Below, in pieces: positions 1-5,986 of a DNA stretch of 6,535 nucleotides; the first letter of the stretch is position 1, and every line of letters starts with the position of its first letter. The DNA is from Methanomicrobiaceae archaeon (GTDB lineage: Archaea > Halobacteriota > Methanomicrobia > Methanomicrobiales > Methanomicrobiaceae): assembly GCA_030628325.1 (NCBI GenBank), contig DAOVRB010000061.1, forward strand, positions 1 to 6,535. Reading direction: 5' to 3'. The notes under the pieces are model-generated. The model searched no databases. It saw only the letters and a list, made by a program, of their open reading frames with translations, and was not told where the DNA came from. Both the position numbers and the translations under genes were made by a program.

Positions 1-170
1 ACTCTACTATCTGGGTGAAGCCTAAAATATCTGAGAAATATGATATGAGTAAGGATCCTGAATTTATAAAAAAATTTGAAAGGTACTACACCGTGCGCAT
101 GAGTAATTACCCTGTACAGGAGTGTTATCTCCACCGTAATATATGTATTGAGACGGAGACTGAGATATGA
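1..170 (+). CDS. fwdA: Formylmethanofuran dehydrogenase subunit A, C-terminal fragment
   Basis: This is the last 55 residues of an open frame that enters from the left edge (codons in phase from base 3, TGA at 168-170). The residues include STIWVKPKISEKYDMS, FIKKFERYYTVRMSNYPVQ and a short acidic tail. The FxxYYTV...NYPVQ ending is characteristic of FwdA/FmdA, the amidohydrolase-like subunit that interconverts formate plus methanofuran and formylmethanofuran in the first step of methanogenesis from CO2. The catalytic metal-binding part lies outside the window. The stop overlaps the next start as ATGA, so translation of the following subunit is probably coupled. The molybdenum (Fmd) and tungsten (Fwd) isoforms cannot be told apart from this piece. 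Confidence 0.85.
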   Translation, partial: STIWVKPKISEKYDMSKDPEFIKKFERYYTVRMSNYPVQECYLHRNICIETETEI

Positions 171-937
171 AAGTAATTCTCGAAGTAAAGGAGCGTAAAA
201 AGGCATATCTCCCTATAGAAGCAGAAGTAATAGTTCCAAAAAATTTTCTTGATCCTGATTGCGGACTAACGGTCTGGCAGGGCAATAAGGAACTTCCGTT
301 AGAAGAGGTATTCTCAAAAAGAATAGAGGGCACCGCATCCTATGCAGACAATGTTGAAATTATAATCAGGGGGGATAGTTCACGCATAAAACGCGTTGGT
401 GAATACATGGATGCGGGCAGGATCTACATAGAAGAGAATATTGGAATGCACTGTGGAAACTTCATGAGTGGCGGTGAAATTGAAATCGCAGGCAACGCAG
501 ACTCCTGGCTTGGCAGGGAAATGAAAGGTGGCAGGATCATCTGTCATGGGAATGCCGGTGACTACTGCGCATCAGGATACCGAGGTGAACAACGTGGTAT
601 GCGTGGTGGTGAAATAGAAGTCTTTGGTAACTCAGGAACTTTTACAGCAGAGACACTGACTGGTGGTTTTGTAACGATTCATGGAAATACCGGAGATTTC
701 TCTGGTGCGGAAATGCGTGGTGGGACTCTTATTATAATGGGTAACTGCTCCTGCGTATGCGGTAATATGAAGGCAGGTACATGCTATGTACATGGAACTG
801 TATATGATATGCTGCCAACTTTTGTAAACCATGGCAGTAATATAATTAAAAACAAAGAGTTTACAAAATTCACAGGTGATGTTGCAGGACGTGGCAAGGG
901 AACTCTTTTTATAAATAACTATCAATATATGGATTGA
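167..937 (+). CDS. fwdC: Formylmethanofuran dehydrogenase subunit C
   Basis: The 256-residue protein has repeated G-G-x-I-x-I-x-G-N-x-G turns from about residue 83 to 210 (for example SGGEIEIAGN, KGGRIICHGNAGDY, RGGEIEVFGNSG, RGGTLIIMGN). This is the GXGXG right-handed beta-helix shared by FwdC and the C-terminal domain of glutamate synthase. In the Fwd complex the subunit is structural and lies alongside the A and B subunits; it has no known catalytic site of its own. The length is close to that usual for free-standing FwdC. The start ATG at 167 overlaps the fwdA stop, which supports it. An A-C order with no B gene following suggests that fwdB lies upstream, outside the window. The stop TGA at 935-937 overlaps the ATG of a small zinc-ribbon gene. 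Confidence 0.92.
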   Translation: MKVILEVKERKKAYLPIEAEVIVPKNFLDPDCGLTVWQGNKELPLEEVFSKRIEGTASYADNVEIIIRGDSSRIKRVGEYMDAGRIYIEENIGMHCGNFMSGGEIEIAGNADSWLGREMKGGRIICHGNAGDYCASGYRGEQRGMRGGEIEVFGNSGTFTAETLTGGFVTIHGNTGDFSGAEMRGGTLIIMGNCSCVCGNMKAGTCYVHGTVYDMLPTFVNHGSNIIKNKEFTKFTGDVAGRGKGTLFINNYQYMD

Positions 938-1089
938 TGCTAAAACATTCCTGTGGATATGAAGCGGAAATATTCTGTAAAAAATGTGGCAGACCTTTGA
1001 TTTATCGTGAAAATAGCGGACTGTATTGCCCGTATTGCGGAAGGGAAGTGACAATAATCTGCAGGGGTTGCGGCAAACCCTGGTTATAA
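937..1089 (+). CDS. Small triple-CxxC zinc-ribbon protein, coupled to fwdC
   Basis: A 50-residue frame starts at the ATG that overlaps the fwdC stop (TGATG, 935-939) and ends at TAA 1087-1089. It contains three CxxC knuckles, CKKCG (C14, C17), CPYCG (C31, C34) and CRGCG (C42, C45), plus a single C6, and ends in GKPWL. The pattern is that of a compact zinc ribbon: two knuckles would bind one zinc, and the third with C6 could form a partial second site. There is no membrane segment. The overlap makes it the last gene of the formylmethanofuran dehydrogenase operon and implies dosage similar to FwdC. Its job is unknown. Roles in assembly, metal delivery or regulation are inference only. The dense cysteine pattern and the coupling make a chance frame unlikely despite the short length. 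Confidence 0.75.
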   Translation: MLKHSCGYEAEIFCKKCGRPLIYRENSGLYCPYCGREVTIICRGCGKPWL

Positions 1090-1125
1090 TGTTATAGTAT
1101 TGAAGTGCCGGTTGCTACTTTTGAG

Positions 1126-1162
1126 CCTGTCAAATCAGGTCTTTCCGGGAAATAAACTTTTT
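1126..1162 (+). terminator. Possible terminator of the fwd operon
   Basis: A short stem CCTG (1126-1129) / CAGG (1136-1139) sits within flanking CCGG copies (1108-1111 and 1145-1148) that could add an outer pairing. It is followed by TTTTT at 1158-1162. The site is about 40-70 bases past the last stop of the operon. The stem is weak, so the T run is the better signal for an archaeal termination site. Confidence 0.3.
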
Positions 1163-1197
1163 GTATATGATTCGTAAATCAACATAGTTGCATTGAT

Positions 1198-1230
1198 CAG
1201 TGCGTGACATTGGGGCGTTATGCACGTTTT
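1198..1230 (-). repeat. Dispersed repeat arm, copy 1 (no hairpin)
   Basis: Read on the minus strand this begins AAAACGTGCATAACGCCCC and ends ATGTCACGCACTG. It matches the arms at 1810-1853, 5987-6023 and 6096-6131. It lies 3' of the minus-strand zinc-ribbon gene ending at 1252. Internally GTGCGTGAC (1200-1208) pairs with GTTATGCAC (1217-1225), with two G-U pairs on the plus-strand reading. The adjacent TACCTGACAC (1240-1249) is the exact reverse complement of GTGTCAGGTA at 6008-6017, so a second partial arm probably abuts this copy. The hairpin joined to the arm elsewhere is absent here. Confidence 0.6.
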
Positions 1231-1251
1231 TATCAGATTGTACCTGACACT

Positions 1252-1527
1252 TTACAGATCAGACACATTTTTTCTCATCCACTGTGCATAGTCTGCATTA
1301 AGCTTTCTCTTTTCAATAGGGGTGAGATTGTTTCTTTTCTTTTTGTGAAGATATTTTTCAAGTTCTCTGACGATTGAATCTGCATCCCTGTGTGTTTTTA
1401 CGTCAATATATGCAGGGGCGTTACTCACCTTAATACTCTCACCACATGCCGGACAGAGTTTCCACTGCTGATATCTGTCAACATATGTAAATGTCAAACA
1501 ACCTGGGCAGCGTATAATGAGGTACAT
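1252..1527 (-). CDS. DUF1922-like zinc-ribbon protein
   Basis: The 91-residue protein begins MYLIIRCPGC and has a CPGC (C7, C10) and CPAC (C25, C28) knuckle pair, forming one zinc ribbon. A charged, probably helical region with many Lys and Arg residues follows (about 48-91, including VRELEKYLHKKKR). The N-terminal MYLI-RC start followed by a ribbon and helix resembles the small archaeal DUF1922 proteins, whose function is not established. The ATG at 1525-1527 is taken because the first residues belong to the family pattern. No clear ribosome binding site precedes it. A TATA-like GTTTTATATG lies on the minus strand at 1598-1607. It is an isolated gene with repeat sequence starting almost at its stop codon. 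Confidence 0.75.
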   Translation of the reverse strand: MYLIIRCPGCLTFTYVDRYQQWKLCPACGESIKVSNAPAYIDVKTHRDADSIVRELEKYLHKKKRNNLTPIEKRKLNADYAQWMRKNVSDL

Positions 1528-1785
1528 CCCTATGTCGTAAATAAATGTAACAGATAATAAATGTTGGCATTATGAACCTGTCCAGTCAACAGATCTGCAT
1601 ATAAAACTAACATAATTTTAAAGATACACCAAAATTTTTGTTTTTTGCCGCTGGCGGCCTCAATTATCAATGTAATTTTGTTGATTTGTGGACGGGATAC
1701 AAAAAGTTTATTTCCTCAGAAAGACCTGATTTGAGATACTCTTCTTCAGATAAAGATGAACTTGTTTGGAAAAAAGGATTTGGTC
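1528..1785. other. Intergenic region, no gene seen
   Basis: This AT-rich spacer separates two minus-strand genes. It holds the probable promoter of the downstream zinc-ribbon gene (minus-strand TTTATATG near 1599-1606) and a GC-rich palindrome GCCGCTGGCGGC at 1647-1658 that stands out against its surroundings. A TTG-started open frame beginning at 1638 runs through here. It crosses the repeat and the end of the next gene, and has no recognisable protein features, so it is not called. Confidence 0.5.
1598..1607 (-). promoter_or_regulatory. TATA-like box for the DUF1922-like gene
   Basis: The minus strand reads GTTTTATATG, a good match to an archaeal box A. It would place transcription start near 1575 and give a leader of about 48 bases. 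No experimental support is visible in the sequence, and other AT-rich stretches closer to the ATG could serve instead. Confidence 0.35.
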
Positions 1786-1853
1786 TGAAAGTGGCGATTG
1801 TCACTTTCATCAAACAGCACCTGATGCTTTACTCTTTACTTTATGCACGTTTT
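1786..1853 (-). repeat. Dispersed repeat copy 2: arm plus hairpin
   Basis: On the minus strand the arm starts inside the TAA stop of the preceding gene (AAAACGTGCATAA, 1841-1853) and continues to ATCAGGTGCTGTTTGATG. It ends in a stem-loop with TGAAAGTG (1786-1793) opposite CACTTTCA (1802-1809). One G-U and one C-G pair extend the stem and leave a 4-base loop. The unit has the same order and orientation relative to its gene as the left half of the element at 5987-6131. On the minus strand a TTTTTT run follows the hairpin (A run at 1771-1776), so it may also terminate the transcript. Confidence 0.75.
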
Positions 1854-2181
1854 AGTGATGACAGACATTTTCACCGCTCTCAAGTTTTCCTTTAATGAAG
1901 GATTCAAGAGCGTCTTTTATTGTCCCTGTAACACCTAAGATTACTTCTATATCATTTGCATGGAACAATTCAACAGCTTTTGGTCCCATGCCACCGGCAA
2001 TAACGATGTTAGCACCATGATCTGCAAGCAGTTTTGGAAGCATACCTGGTGCGTGCCCCGGACTCTCAATATATTCCTGACCTGTAACTTTGCTGTCTTC
2101 GACTATGTATAAATCATATGCCACACACTGTCCAAAATGTTCAGCAACCATCTCGCCATCTTTCGCAATTGCAATTTTCAT
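1852..2181 (-). CDS. NifX/NifB-type dinitrogenase iron-molybdenum cofactor-binding domain protein
   Basis: The 109-residue single-domain protein has the family start MKIAIAKDGEMVAEHFGQC, a central GANIVIAGGMGPKAVELF and the closing SGENVCHH. These are typical of the small archaeal members of the family (MTH1175 type) that share the fold of NifX, NifY and the C-terminus of NifB. Family members that have been studied bind iron-sulfur or FeMo-cofactor precursors. The many free-standing archaeal paralogues have no established role, and no nif gene is in the window. C19 and the terminal C-H-H are candidate ligands. The ATG at 2179-2181 fits the family N-terminus, and a weak AGAGAG lies upstream. 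Transcription is divergent from cofE across a 150-base region containing an inverted repeat. Confidence 0.85.
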   Translation of the reverse strand: MKIAIAKDGEMVAEHFGQCVAYDLYIVEDSKVTGQEYIESPGHAPGMLPKLLADHGANIVIAGGMGPKAVELFHANDIEVILGVTGTIKDALESFIKGKLESGENVCHH

Positions 2182-2207
2182 GATTGTCTCTCTATATTAT
2201 TTCTCTC

Positions 2208-2252
2208 AGGATTATTTTAAAAGTATACCTAATGGCTATGCAAAATAATCCT
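2208..2252. promoter_or_regulatory. 11-bp inverted repeat over the divergent promoter region
   Basis: AGGATTATTTT (2208-2218) is an exact reverse complement of AAAATAATCCT (2242-2252), with a 23-base spacer containing GTATAC. TATA-like sequences lie beside or inside it: TATAAAAAA on the plus strand at 2253-2260 and TACTTTTAAAA on the minus strand at about 2216-2226. A perfect repeat of this length over a core promoter suggests an operator for a dimeric regulator of the cofactor-binding gene, and possibly of cofE. The regulator is not identified. An RNA hairpin in the minus-strand leader is the alternative. Confidence 0.5.
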
Positions 2253-2331
2253 ATAAAAAATGACTTATTTTAACAATTTACCAGACACAAATGAAGAACT
2301 TTTTTTTACATCACTGCTAATTTAATTTTAT

Positions 2332-3081
2332 ATGAATATTGAGATCGTGCCTGTTGAAGGGCTCCCCATCATTCAGAAAGGGGACGACCTGCCTGCCCTG
2401 ATATGCAATATTGTTGAAATTAATGAGAATGATATATTATGTATTGCTTCTTCTGTATATTCAAAATCAAAGGGTTATTGCAGGACACTTTCATCAATAG
2501 AACCTGAAATAAGGGCAAATGATATTGCAAAAAAGTGTGGTGAGGACCCAAGGTTTATTCAGGCCGTACTTGATGAATCCGAGGATATCATCATAGATCA
2601 TCCATTTATCCTGTCTCAACTGAAACACGGGCATGTCGGTGTCCGTGCAGGTGTAGACAACAGTAATGTCGAAGACGGGATAATAATTATGCTGCCGCCT
2701 GACCCTATAGGTTCAGCAGATGAAATATGTGAAAGGATTTATGAAATCACAGGGAAAAAGATCAGGGTAATCATAACCGACACATGTGGCAGGTCCTTTC
2801 GGCGCGGACAGACTGGTGTTGCAATAGGATGGAGTGGGATGTCCGCAATACATGATTATCGTGGTGATCACGATCTCTTTGGACGTGAACTTGAAATAAC
2901 CGAGGAAGCAGTTGTTGATGAATTTGCAGCTTTTGCAAATTTTATTATGGGCGAGAGCAACCGTGGTGTGCCTGCTGTGATATTCAGAAACTCCCCTTAC
3001 TGGGAAGGGCATAATGAACTATATTTCAAACCAGAAGAAGATATCACAAGGGCTGCATTAAAAGATTTAAAACGTTTCTAA
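2332..3081 (+). CDS. cofE: Coenzyme F420-0:L-glutamate ligase
   Basis: The 249-residue protein matches archaeal CofE over its whole length. It has the N-terminal VPVEGLPIIQKGDDL, the central AGVDNSNVEDG (D109), ITDTCGRSFRRGQTGVAIG (D150 onward), GRELEIT and DEFAAFANFIMGE. CofE uses GTP and divalent metal to add L-glutamates to F420-0, giving the F420 used by methanogen hydrogenases and dehydrogenases. The two Asp residues sit where metal ligands are expected in the family. The position before the AGVD motif is Arg where Asn is common. The ATG at 2332 has no Shine-Dalgarno sequence, so a leaderless or short-leader transcript is likely. The gene stands alone, with a candidate hairpin terminator about 45 bases beyond its stop. 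Confidence 0.92.
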   Translation: MNIEIVPVEGLPIIQKGDDLPALICNIVEINENDILCIASSVYSKSKGYCRTLSSIEPEIRANDIAKKCGEDPRFIQAVLDESEDIIIDHPFILSQLKHGHVGVRAGVDNSNVEDGIIIMLPPDPIGSADEICERIYEITGKKIRVIITDTCGRSFRRGQTGVAIGWSGMSAIHDYRGDHDLFGRELEITEEAVVDEFAAFANFIMGESNRGVPAVIFRNSPYWEGHNELYFKPEEDITRAALKDLKRF

Positions 3082-3127
3082 AAATATTTCGGGAGAGAAT
3101 CAGTATTCCGGGTGAAATACCAGTCAT

Positions 3128-3163
3128 CCCACTTTGACAGTCAAAAGAAATAAGTGGGTTTTT
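3128..3163 (+). terminator. Hairpin-plus-T-run terminator candidate after cofE
   Basis: CCCACTT (3128-3134) pairs perfectly with AAGTGGG (3152-3158), followed directly by TTTTT. The loop contains a second small palindrome, TTGACAGTCAA. The position 47 bases after the cofE stop fits a termination site. Confidence 0.5.
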
Positions 3164-3374
3164 GGTCATGTTTGATTTGAGTAATATGCAAACGAGTATT
3201 GCATCAGTATTGGTGTGACAGATGATATGAATCTCTTCACGCTTCAGTGCCATTTTACTCCAAGATGTCAGATCCTCTTATTATATGAAGATCTAACTGC
3301 CTATAGTTCTCTATTCCTTAATTGCGTATCACTATATAAGTAGATTGGAAATATTGATTCGGGCCTGAACAGTT
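3164..3374. other. Gene-free region between cofE and secG
   Basis: Together with its flanking terminators this makes about 310 bases without a convincing gene (3082-3392). A TATA-like ACTATATAAG at 3331-3340 is the only promoter-like sequence seen. No open frame with protein-like character follows it on either strand, so a small untranslated RNA cannot be excluded. A 69-codon minus-strand frame here runs into the 3' end of cofE and is not supported. Confidence 0.4.
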
Positions 3375-3391
3375 AAAAAAACGGGGAAAAA
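3375..3391 (-). terminator. T-tract termination signal after secG
   Basis: Immediately past the secG stop the minus strand reads TTTTT CCCCG TTTTTTT. There is no strong hairpin, but archaeal RNA polymerase commonly stops at such T tracts. Confidence 0.4.
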
Positions 3392-3392
3392 T

Positions 3393-3551
3393 TCAGAACA
3401 TAAAATTCAGAATTACAGTTATTAATCCAATTACAATGGTTGCAACAAGGACAGTTACTGGTGAAATATGAACTGCCCTGCGATCTTCACTGTCATAATA
3501 TGTGACAAGACCTGCAGATGATATTAATCGGCCTCCACCTTTTTTTGCCAT
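3393..3551 (-). CDS. secG: Preprotein translocase Sec61-beta / archaeal SecG subunit
   Basis: The 52-residue protein begins MAKKGGGRLISSAGLVTYYD, continues with SEDRRAVHISP and ends in one hydrophobic segment (about 32-52, VTVLVATIVIGLITVILNF). A basic start, SSAGLV-YYD, a charged linker with -ISP-, and a single C-terminal membrane span are the hallmarks of archaeal Sec61-beta, the small non-essential-type subunit of the SecYE-beta translocon in the cytoplasmic membrane. A longer reading of the frame exists, extending into the amidohydrolase gene. The internal ATG at 3549-3551 is chosen because the family begins here and a TATA element lies 16 to 35 bases upstream. The gene is divergent from the amidohydrolase. 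Confidence 0.9.
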   Translation of the reverse strand: MAKKGGGRLISSAGLVTYYDSEDRRAVHISPVTVLVATIVIGLITVILNFMF

Positions 3552-3566
3552 ACAAACTAATTTTGA

Positions 3567-3586
3567 CTTATAAATATATAAATAAG
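3567..3586. promoter_or_regulatory. Symmetrical TATA element shared by secG and the amidohydrolase
   Basis: The sequence from CTTATAAATA to TATAAATAAG is nearly palindromic. Its centre is about 25 bases from the ATG of each divergent gene (3551 and 3601). That is the usual TATA-to-start distance in archaea, so both transcripts would begin at or next to their start codons, meaning they would be leaderless or nearly so. Only 49 bases separate the two genes. Confidence 0.65.
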
Positions 3587-3600
3587 AGGCAAGGAATTCA

Positions 3601-4665
3601 ATGCCAGAAACATATGAATACAAAGGTCTTGCATTTATTGGTGAGAATCTCGAAGAGAAAAATGTAAGAATAGTTATTGAAAACGGGATTATTACATCAA
3701 TTGAAGAGATTAATTCAGAAATACGGCAATTAATATGCCCCTCGTTTTTCAATGCACATACACACATAGGCGACACCATCGCGATGGATATTCAGGCAAA
3801 AGGAACTCTCAGAGAACTTGTCGCGCCACCGGATGGCCTGAAACACCGTCTCCTGTCTGCCGCACCGCGTGATAAACTCATTGCAGGTATGAGAAGGAGT
3901 GTCTGTCAGATGGAGAACTCAGGGACTGCTGCTTTTGCTGATTTCAGGGAGGGCGGCCGGGACGGGGTCAACTCATTAAATGAAGCAATGAGAGGACTGG
4001 CTTCTCATGCTGTTATCCTTGGCCGAAACGGTGGTGAAGAGATAGCGGATGGTTTTGGTATCAGCAGTGCAGGAGAGTGCATAGATATTGAAGAAAAGGT
4101 TGCCAATGCACGTGAAAATGGAAAACTCGTTGCATTCCACGCCGGTGAAAAAGATCCTGATGATGTTGATGAGGCACTTGCCTATGACCCGGATCTTCTG
4201 GTCCATTGTACCCATGCCACTGATACACAGCTGAAAATGTGTGTTGATATGGACATTCCTATTGCAGTATGTCCGCGTTCAAACTGGGCTCTCGGTGTTT
4301 CTAAGAGTGCAAAATACCCTCCGGTTAAGAAAATGCTTGAGATGGGCTGCACCCTGCTTCTGGGCACTGATAATGTAATGTTTATCCAGCCGGATATGTT
4401 TCAGGAGATGTCTTTTACACATCAGGTATATGGTATTGAGCCAAAAGAGGTGCTAAAAATGGCAATAAAGGGCTCAAGTGTATTTGAAAGGTCTCATTTT
4501 ATTAAAGAAGGGCATTTTGCGAATTTTTTCATCATCGATATTATGCGTGGAAATGTGAGGTACAGTTATAATTTTTACAAAACAACTGTAAACCGGGTAA
4601 ATGAATCATATATCAAGAAAACTGTTTTAAATTATGATTTAAAAAATAATATGTGTATTTTTTGA
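3601..4665 (+). CDS. Metal-dependent amidohydrolase, TRZ/ATZ deaminase-like
   Basis: The 354-residue protein has the ordered metal and catalytic motifs of the amidohydrolase superfamily: HTH (H53, H55) after a short beta-sandwich start, FHAGE (H180, E183), HCTH (H202, H205) and LLLGTDN (D257). CPRSN (224-228) before the final Asp is typical of the ATZ/TRZ group, which includes cytosine, S-adenosylhomocysteine, methylthioadenosine and 5'-deoxyadenosine deaminases. It is shorter than the roughly 420-residue DadD/MtaD enzymes, so the exact substrate is open; deamination of a purine-like or related nitrogen compound is inference. It is probably cytoplasmic. The ATG at 3601 lies about 25 bases from a TATA element, with an AGGA 5 bases upstream. 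The stop is 10 bases before the next gene, suggesting cotranscription with the UspA and CBS genes. Confidence 0.8.
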   Translation: MPETYEYKGLAFIGENLEEKNVRIVIENGIITSIEEINSEIRQLICPSFFNAHTHIGDTIAMDIQAKGTLRELVAPPDGLKHRLLSAAPRDKLIAGMRRSVCQMENSGTAAFADFREGGRDGVNSLNEAMRGLASHAVILGRNGGEEIADGFGISSAGECIDIEEKVANARENGKLVAFHAGEKDPDDVDEALAYDPDLLVHCTHATDTQLKMCVDMDIPIAVCPRSNWALGVSKSAKYPPVKKMLEMGCTLLLGTDNVMFIQPDMFQEMSFTHQVYGIEPKEVLKMAIKGSSVFERSHFIKEGHFANFFIIDIMRGNVRYSYNFYKTTVNRVNESYIKKTVLNYDLKNNMCIF

Positions 4666-4675
4666 GAGGTGAGTT

Positions 4676-5104
4676 ATGTTCAAGAAAATCCTTGTAGGTA
4701 TCGATGGTTCTGAGGTCAGTAAATCTGCCTTCAGGATAGCTATTGATGAAGCAAAGGCATGGAATATAGATATCAATGTAATCTATGTCATAGAAACCGG
4801 GATGTTGTCTTCAATTCCTGCGGACAATACTCTCGAAGCAATATACAGCCTTCTTGAAACTGAAGGGAAAAATACTATTGATGAGTGTCAGAAACTTGCC
4901 GGTGAAGCAGGGATTAAAGTAATTCCACACATAAGGCAGGGCCATGCAGGCAATGAAATAATTGAAACTGCTGAAGAAATTGATGCAGATCTGATTATTC
5001 TGGGTTCACATGGTAAAAGTGAACTGGATCGCATTCTTCTTGGGAGTGTAACTGGTCATGTTGTCCGCCACAGCGGAATAACAACAATGGTGGTGAGATC
5101 ATAG
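4676..5104 (+). CDS. Universal stress protein, UspA family (ATP-binding type)
   Basis: The 142-residue single Usp domain starts FKKILVGIDGSEVSKSAFR (D10 in the nucleotide-binding loop). It ends with G110-SH-G113-KSELDRILL-G123-S124, exactly the G-2x-G-9x-G-S pattern of ATP-binding members such as MJ0577. Such proteins dimerise and bind ATP in the cytoplasm; their cellular outputs are mostly unknown. GAGAGGTGAG at 4664-4673 is a strong Shine-Dalgarno sequence that fixes the start. It lies 10 bases after the amidohydrolase and directly before a CBS-domain protein. Both protein types bind adenine nucleotides, so a shared sensing role is plausible but inferred. Confidence 0.88.
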   Translation: MFKKILVGIDGSEVSKSAFRIAIDEAKAWNIDINVIYVIETGMLSSIPADNTLEAIYSLLETEGKNTIDECQKLAGEAGIKVIPHIRQGHAGNEIIETAEEIDADLIILGSHGKSELDRILLGSVTGHVVRHSGITTMVVRS

Positions 5105-5127
5105 AGTCAAAAACTGTTTGGGACCAT

Positions 5128-5976
5128 ATGACAAAAGATGTTGTCAGTGTTGAAATCCCCGGAAATCGTGATGATGTCCTCAGGATCCTGAAACGTACCG
5201 GAATCAGTGGAGTACCTGTGACTAAAGACAAAAAACTTGTTGGTATCATTACCAGAAAAGATTTGTTAAGAAAACCGGAAGAAACACAGCTTGGTCTTCT
5301 TATGACAGCAAACCCAATTACTGTCAGACCTGATAATACTATTGTAGATGCAGCTGAATTAATGATTAAATACAATATCAGAAGATTGCCGGTTGTTGAA
5401 AACAACAAGCTTTGTGGTCTGATAAGCATCTCAGATCTGGTAGGTGCCATTTCCAGAATGAAAATTAAAGAAGAGATTAAATTTCGTTTTACAACACACA
5501 CATTTGCACTCTGGGAAAAGACGCCATTGCCACTTGTTGGAAGAATCATGGAGATTTCAGGCTTTGATGCTATTCCTATACTAAACGACGATGCCAGACT
5601 GACCGGTATTATATCAGAGCGGGATTTAATCAGACATTCTTCTATTGAAGACAGTGTTGAAATCAGTGACTTTTCAAATGGTACTGATGATGATGAATGG
5701 ACCTGGGAAAGTATCAGAGATAATCATTCAATTTCATATGGCGTTTCAAAAGTTCAGTTGCCAAATAAAGAAGTTAAAGAAGTGATGATTGTTGATGTTG
5801 TTTCGGTGCCGCAAAATGCAGAAGTGAGTGACTGTGCACTGAAAATGAAACGAGAGAGAGTTGACCAGTTGCCTGTTACAAATGGTGATAAAAAAATGGT
5901 CTCCATGTTATTTGACAGAGAACTGGTGAAAGTGCTCATTTCAAACAGTAAACTTGAGTCATTAAATAACAATTAA
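5128..5976 (+). CDS. Four-CBS-domain protein (two Bateman modules)
   Basis: From the first ATG the protein has 282 residues with four CBS domains, at about 1-49, 54-110, 124-172 and 215-271. Typical cores are ISGVPVTKDKKLVGIITRKDLL, RRLPVVENNKLCGLISISDL, DAIPILNDDARLTGIISERDL and DQLPVTNGDKKMVSML. There is no other catalytic or DNA-binding domain. An acidic linker (181-200, DFSNGTDDDEWTW) separates CBS3 and CBS4. Paired CBS domains bind AMP, ATP or S-adenosyl ligands in other proteins. The ATG at 5128 begins inside CBS1: the frame continues upstream as IIESKTVWDHM, and V-x-D-x-M-T is the usual domain start. No ATG, GTG or TTG is seen in the codons read back to about 5038, so the true start may be an unusual codon near 5098-5103 overlapping the UspA stop, after GGTGAG. 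Confidence 0.85.
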   Translation: MTKDVVSVEIPGNRDDVLRILKRTGISGVPVTKDKKLVGIITRKDLLRKPEETQLGLLMTANPITVRPDNTIVDAAELMIKYNIRRLPVVENNKLCGLISISDLVGAISRMKIKEEIKFRFTTHTFALWEKTPLPLVGRIMEISGFDAIPILNDDARLTGIISERDLIRHSSIEDSVEISDFSNGTDDDEWTWESIRDNHSISYGVSKVQLPNKEVKEVMIVDVVSVPQNAEVSDCALKMKRERVDQLPVTNGDKKMVSMLFDRELVKVLISNSKLESLNNN

Positions 5977-5986
5977 ATTTAGCATG

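Noticed and set aside
632..1054. 140-codon minus-strand frame opposite fwdC
   Set aside because: Lies antisense to fwdC and the coupled zinc-ribbon gene, both of which have clear family signatures; it is a shadow frame.
1647..1658. GCCGCTGGCGGC as a terminator
   Set aside because: T run precedes rather than follows it on the plus strand, and on the minus strand it is followed by an A run; no gene ends beside it.
1638..1895. 85-codon plus-strand open frame
   Set aside because: TTG start, no ribosome binding site, runs through the repeat hairpin and antisense into the NifX-like gene, and shows no protein-family character.
3044..3253. 69-codon minus-strand frame after cofE
   Set aside because: Overlaps the cofE 3' end and spans the terminator-like hairpin; no recognisable motif or nearby promoter at the right spacing.
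3552..3779. N-terminal extension of secG into the amidohydrolase region
   Set aside because: The extension crosses the shared TATA element and the opposite gene; archaeal Sec61-beta begins at the MAKK methionine.
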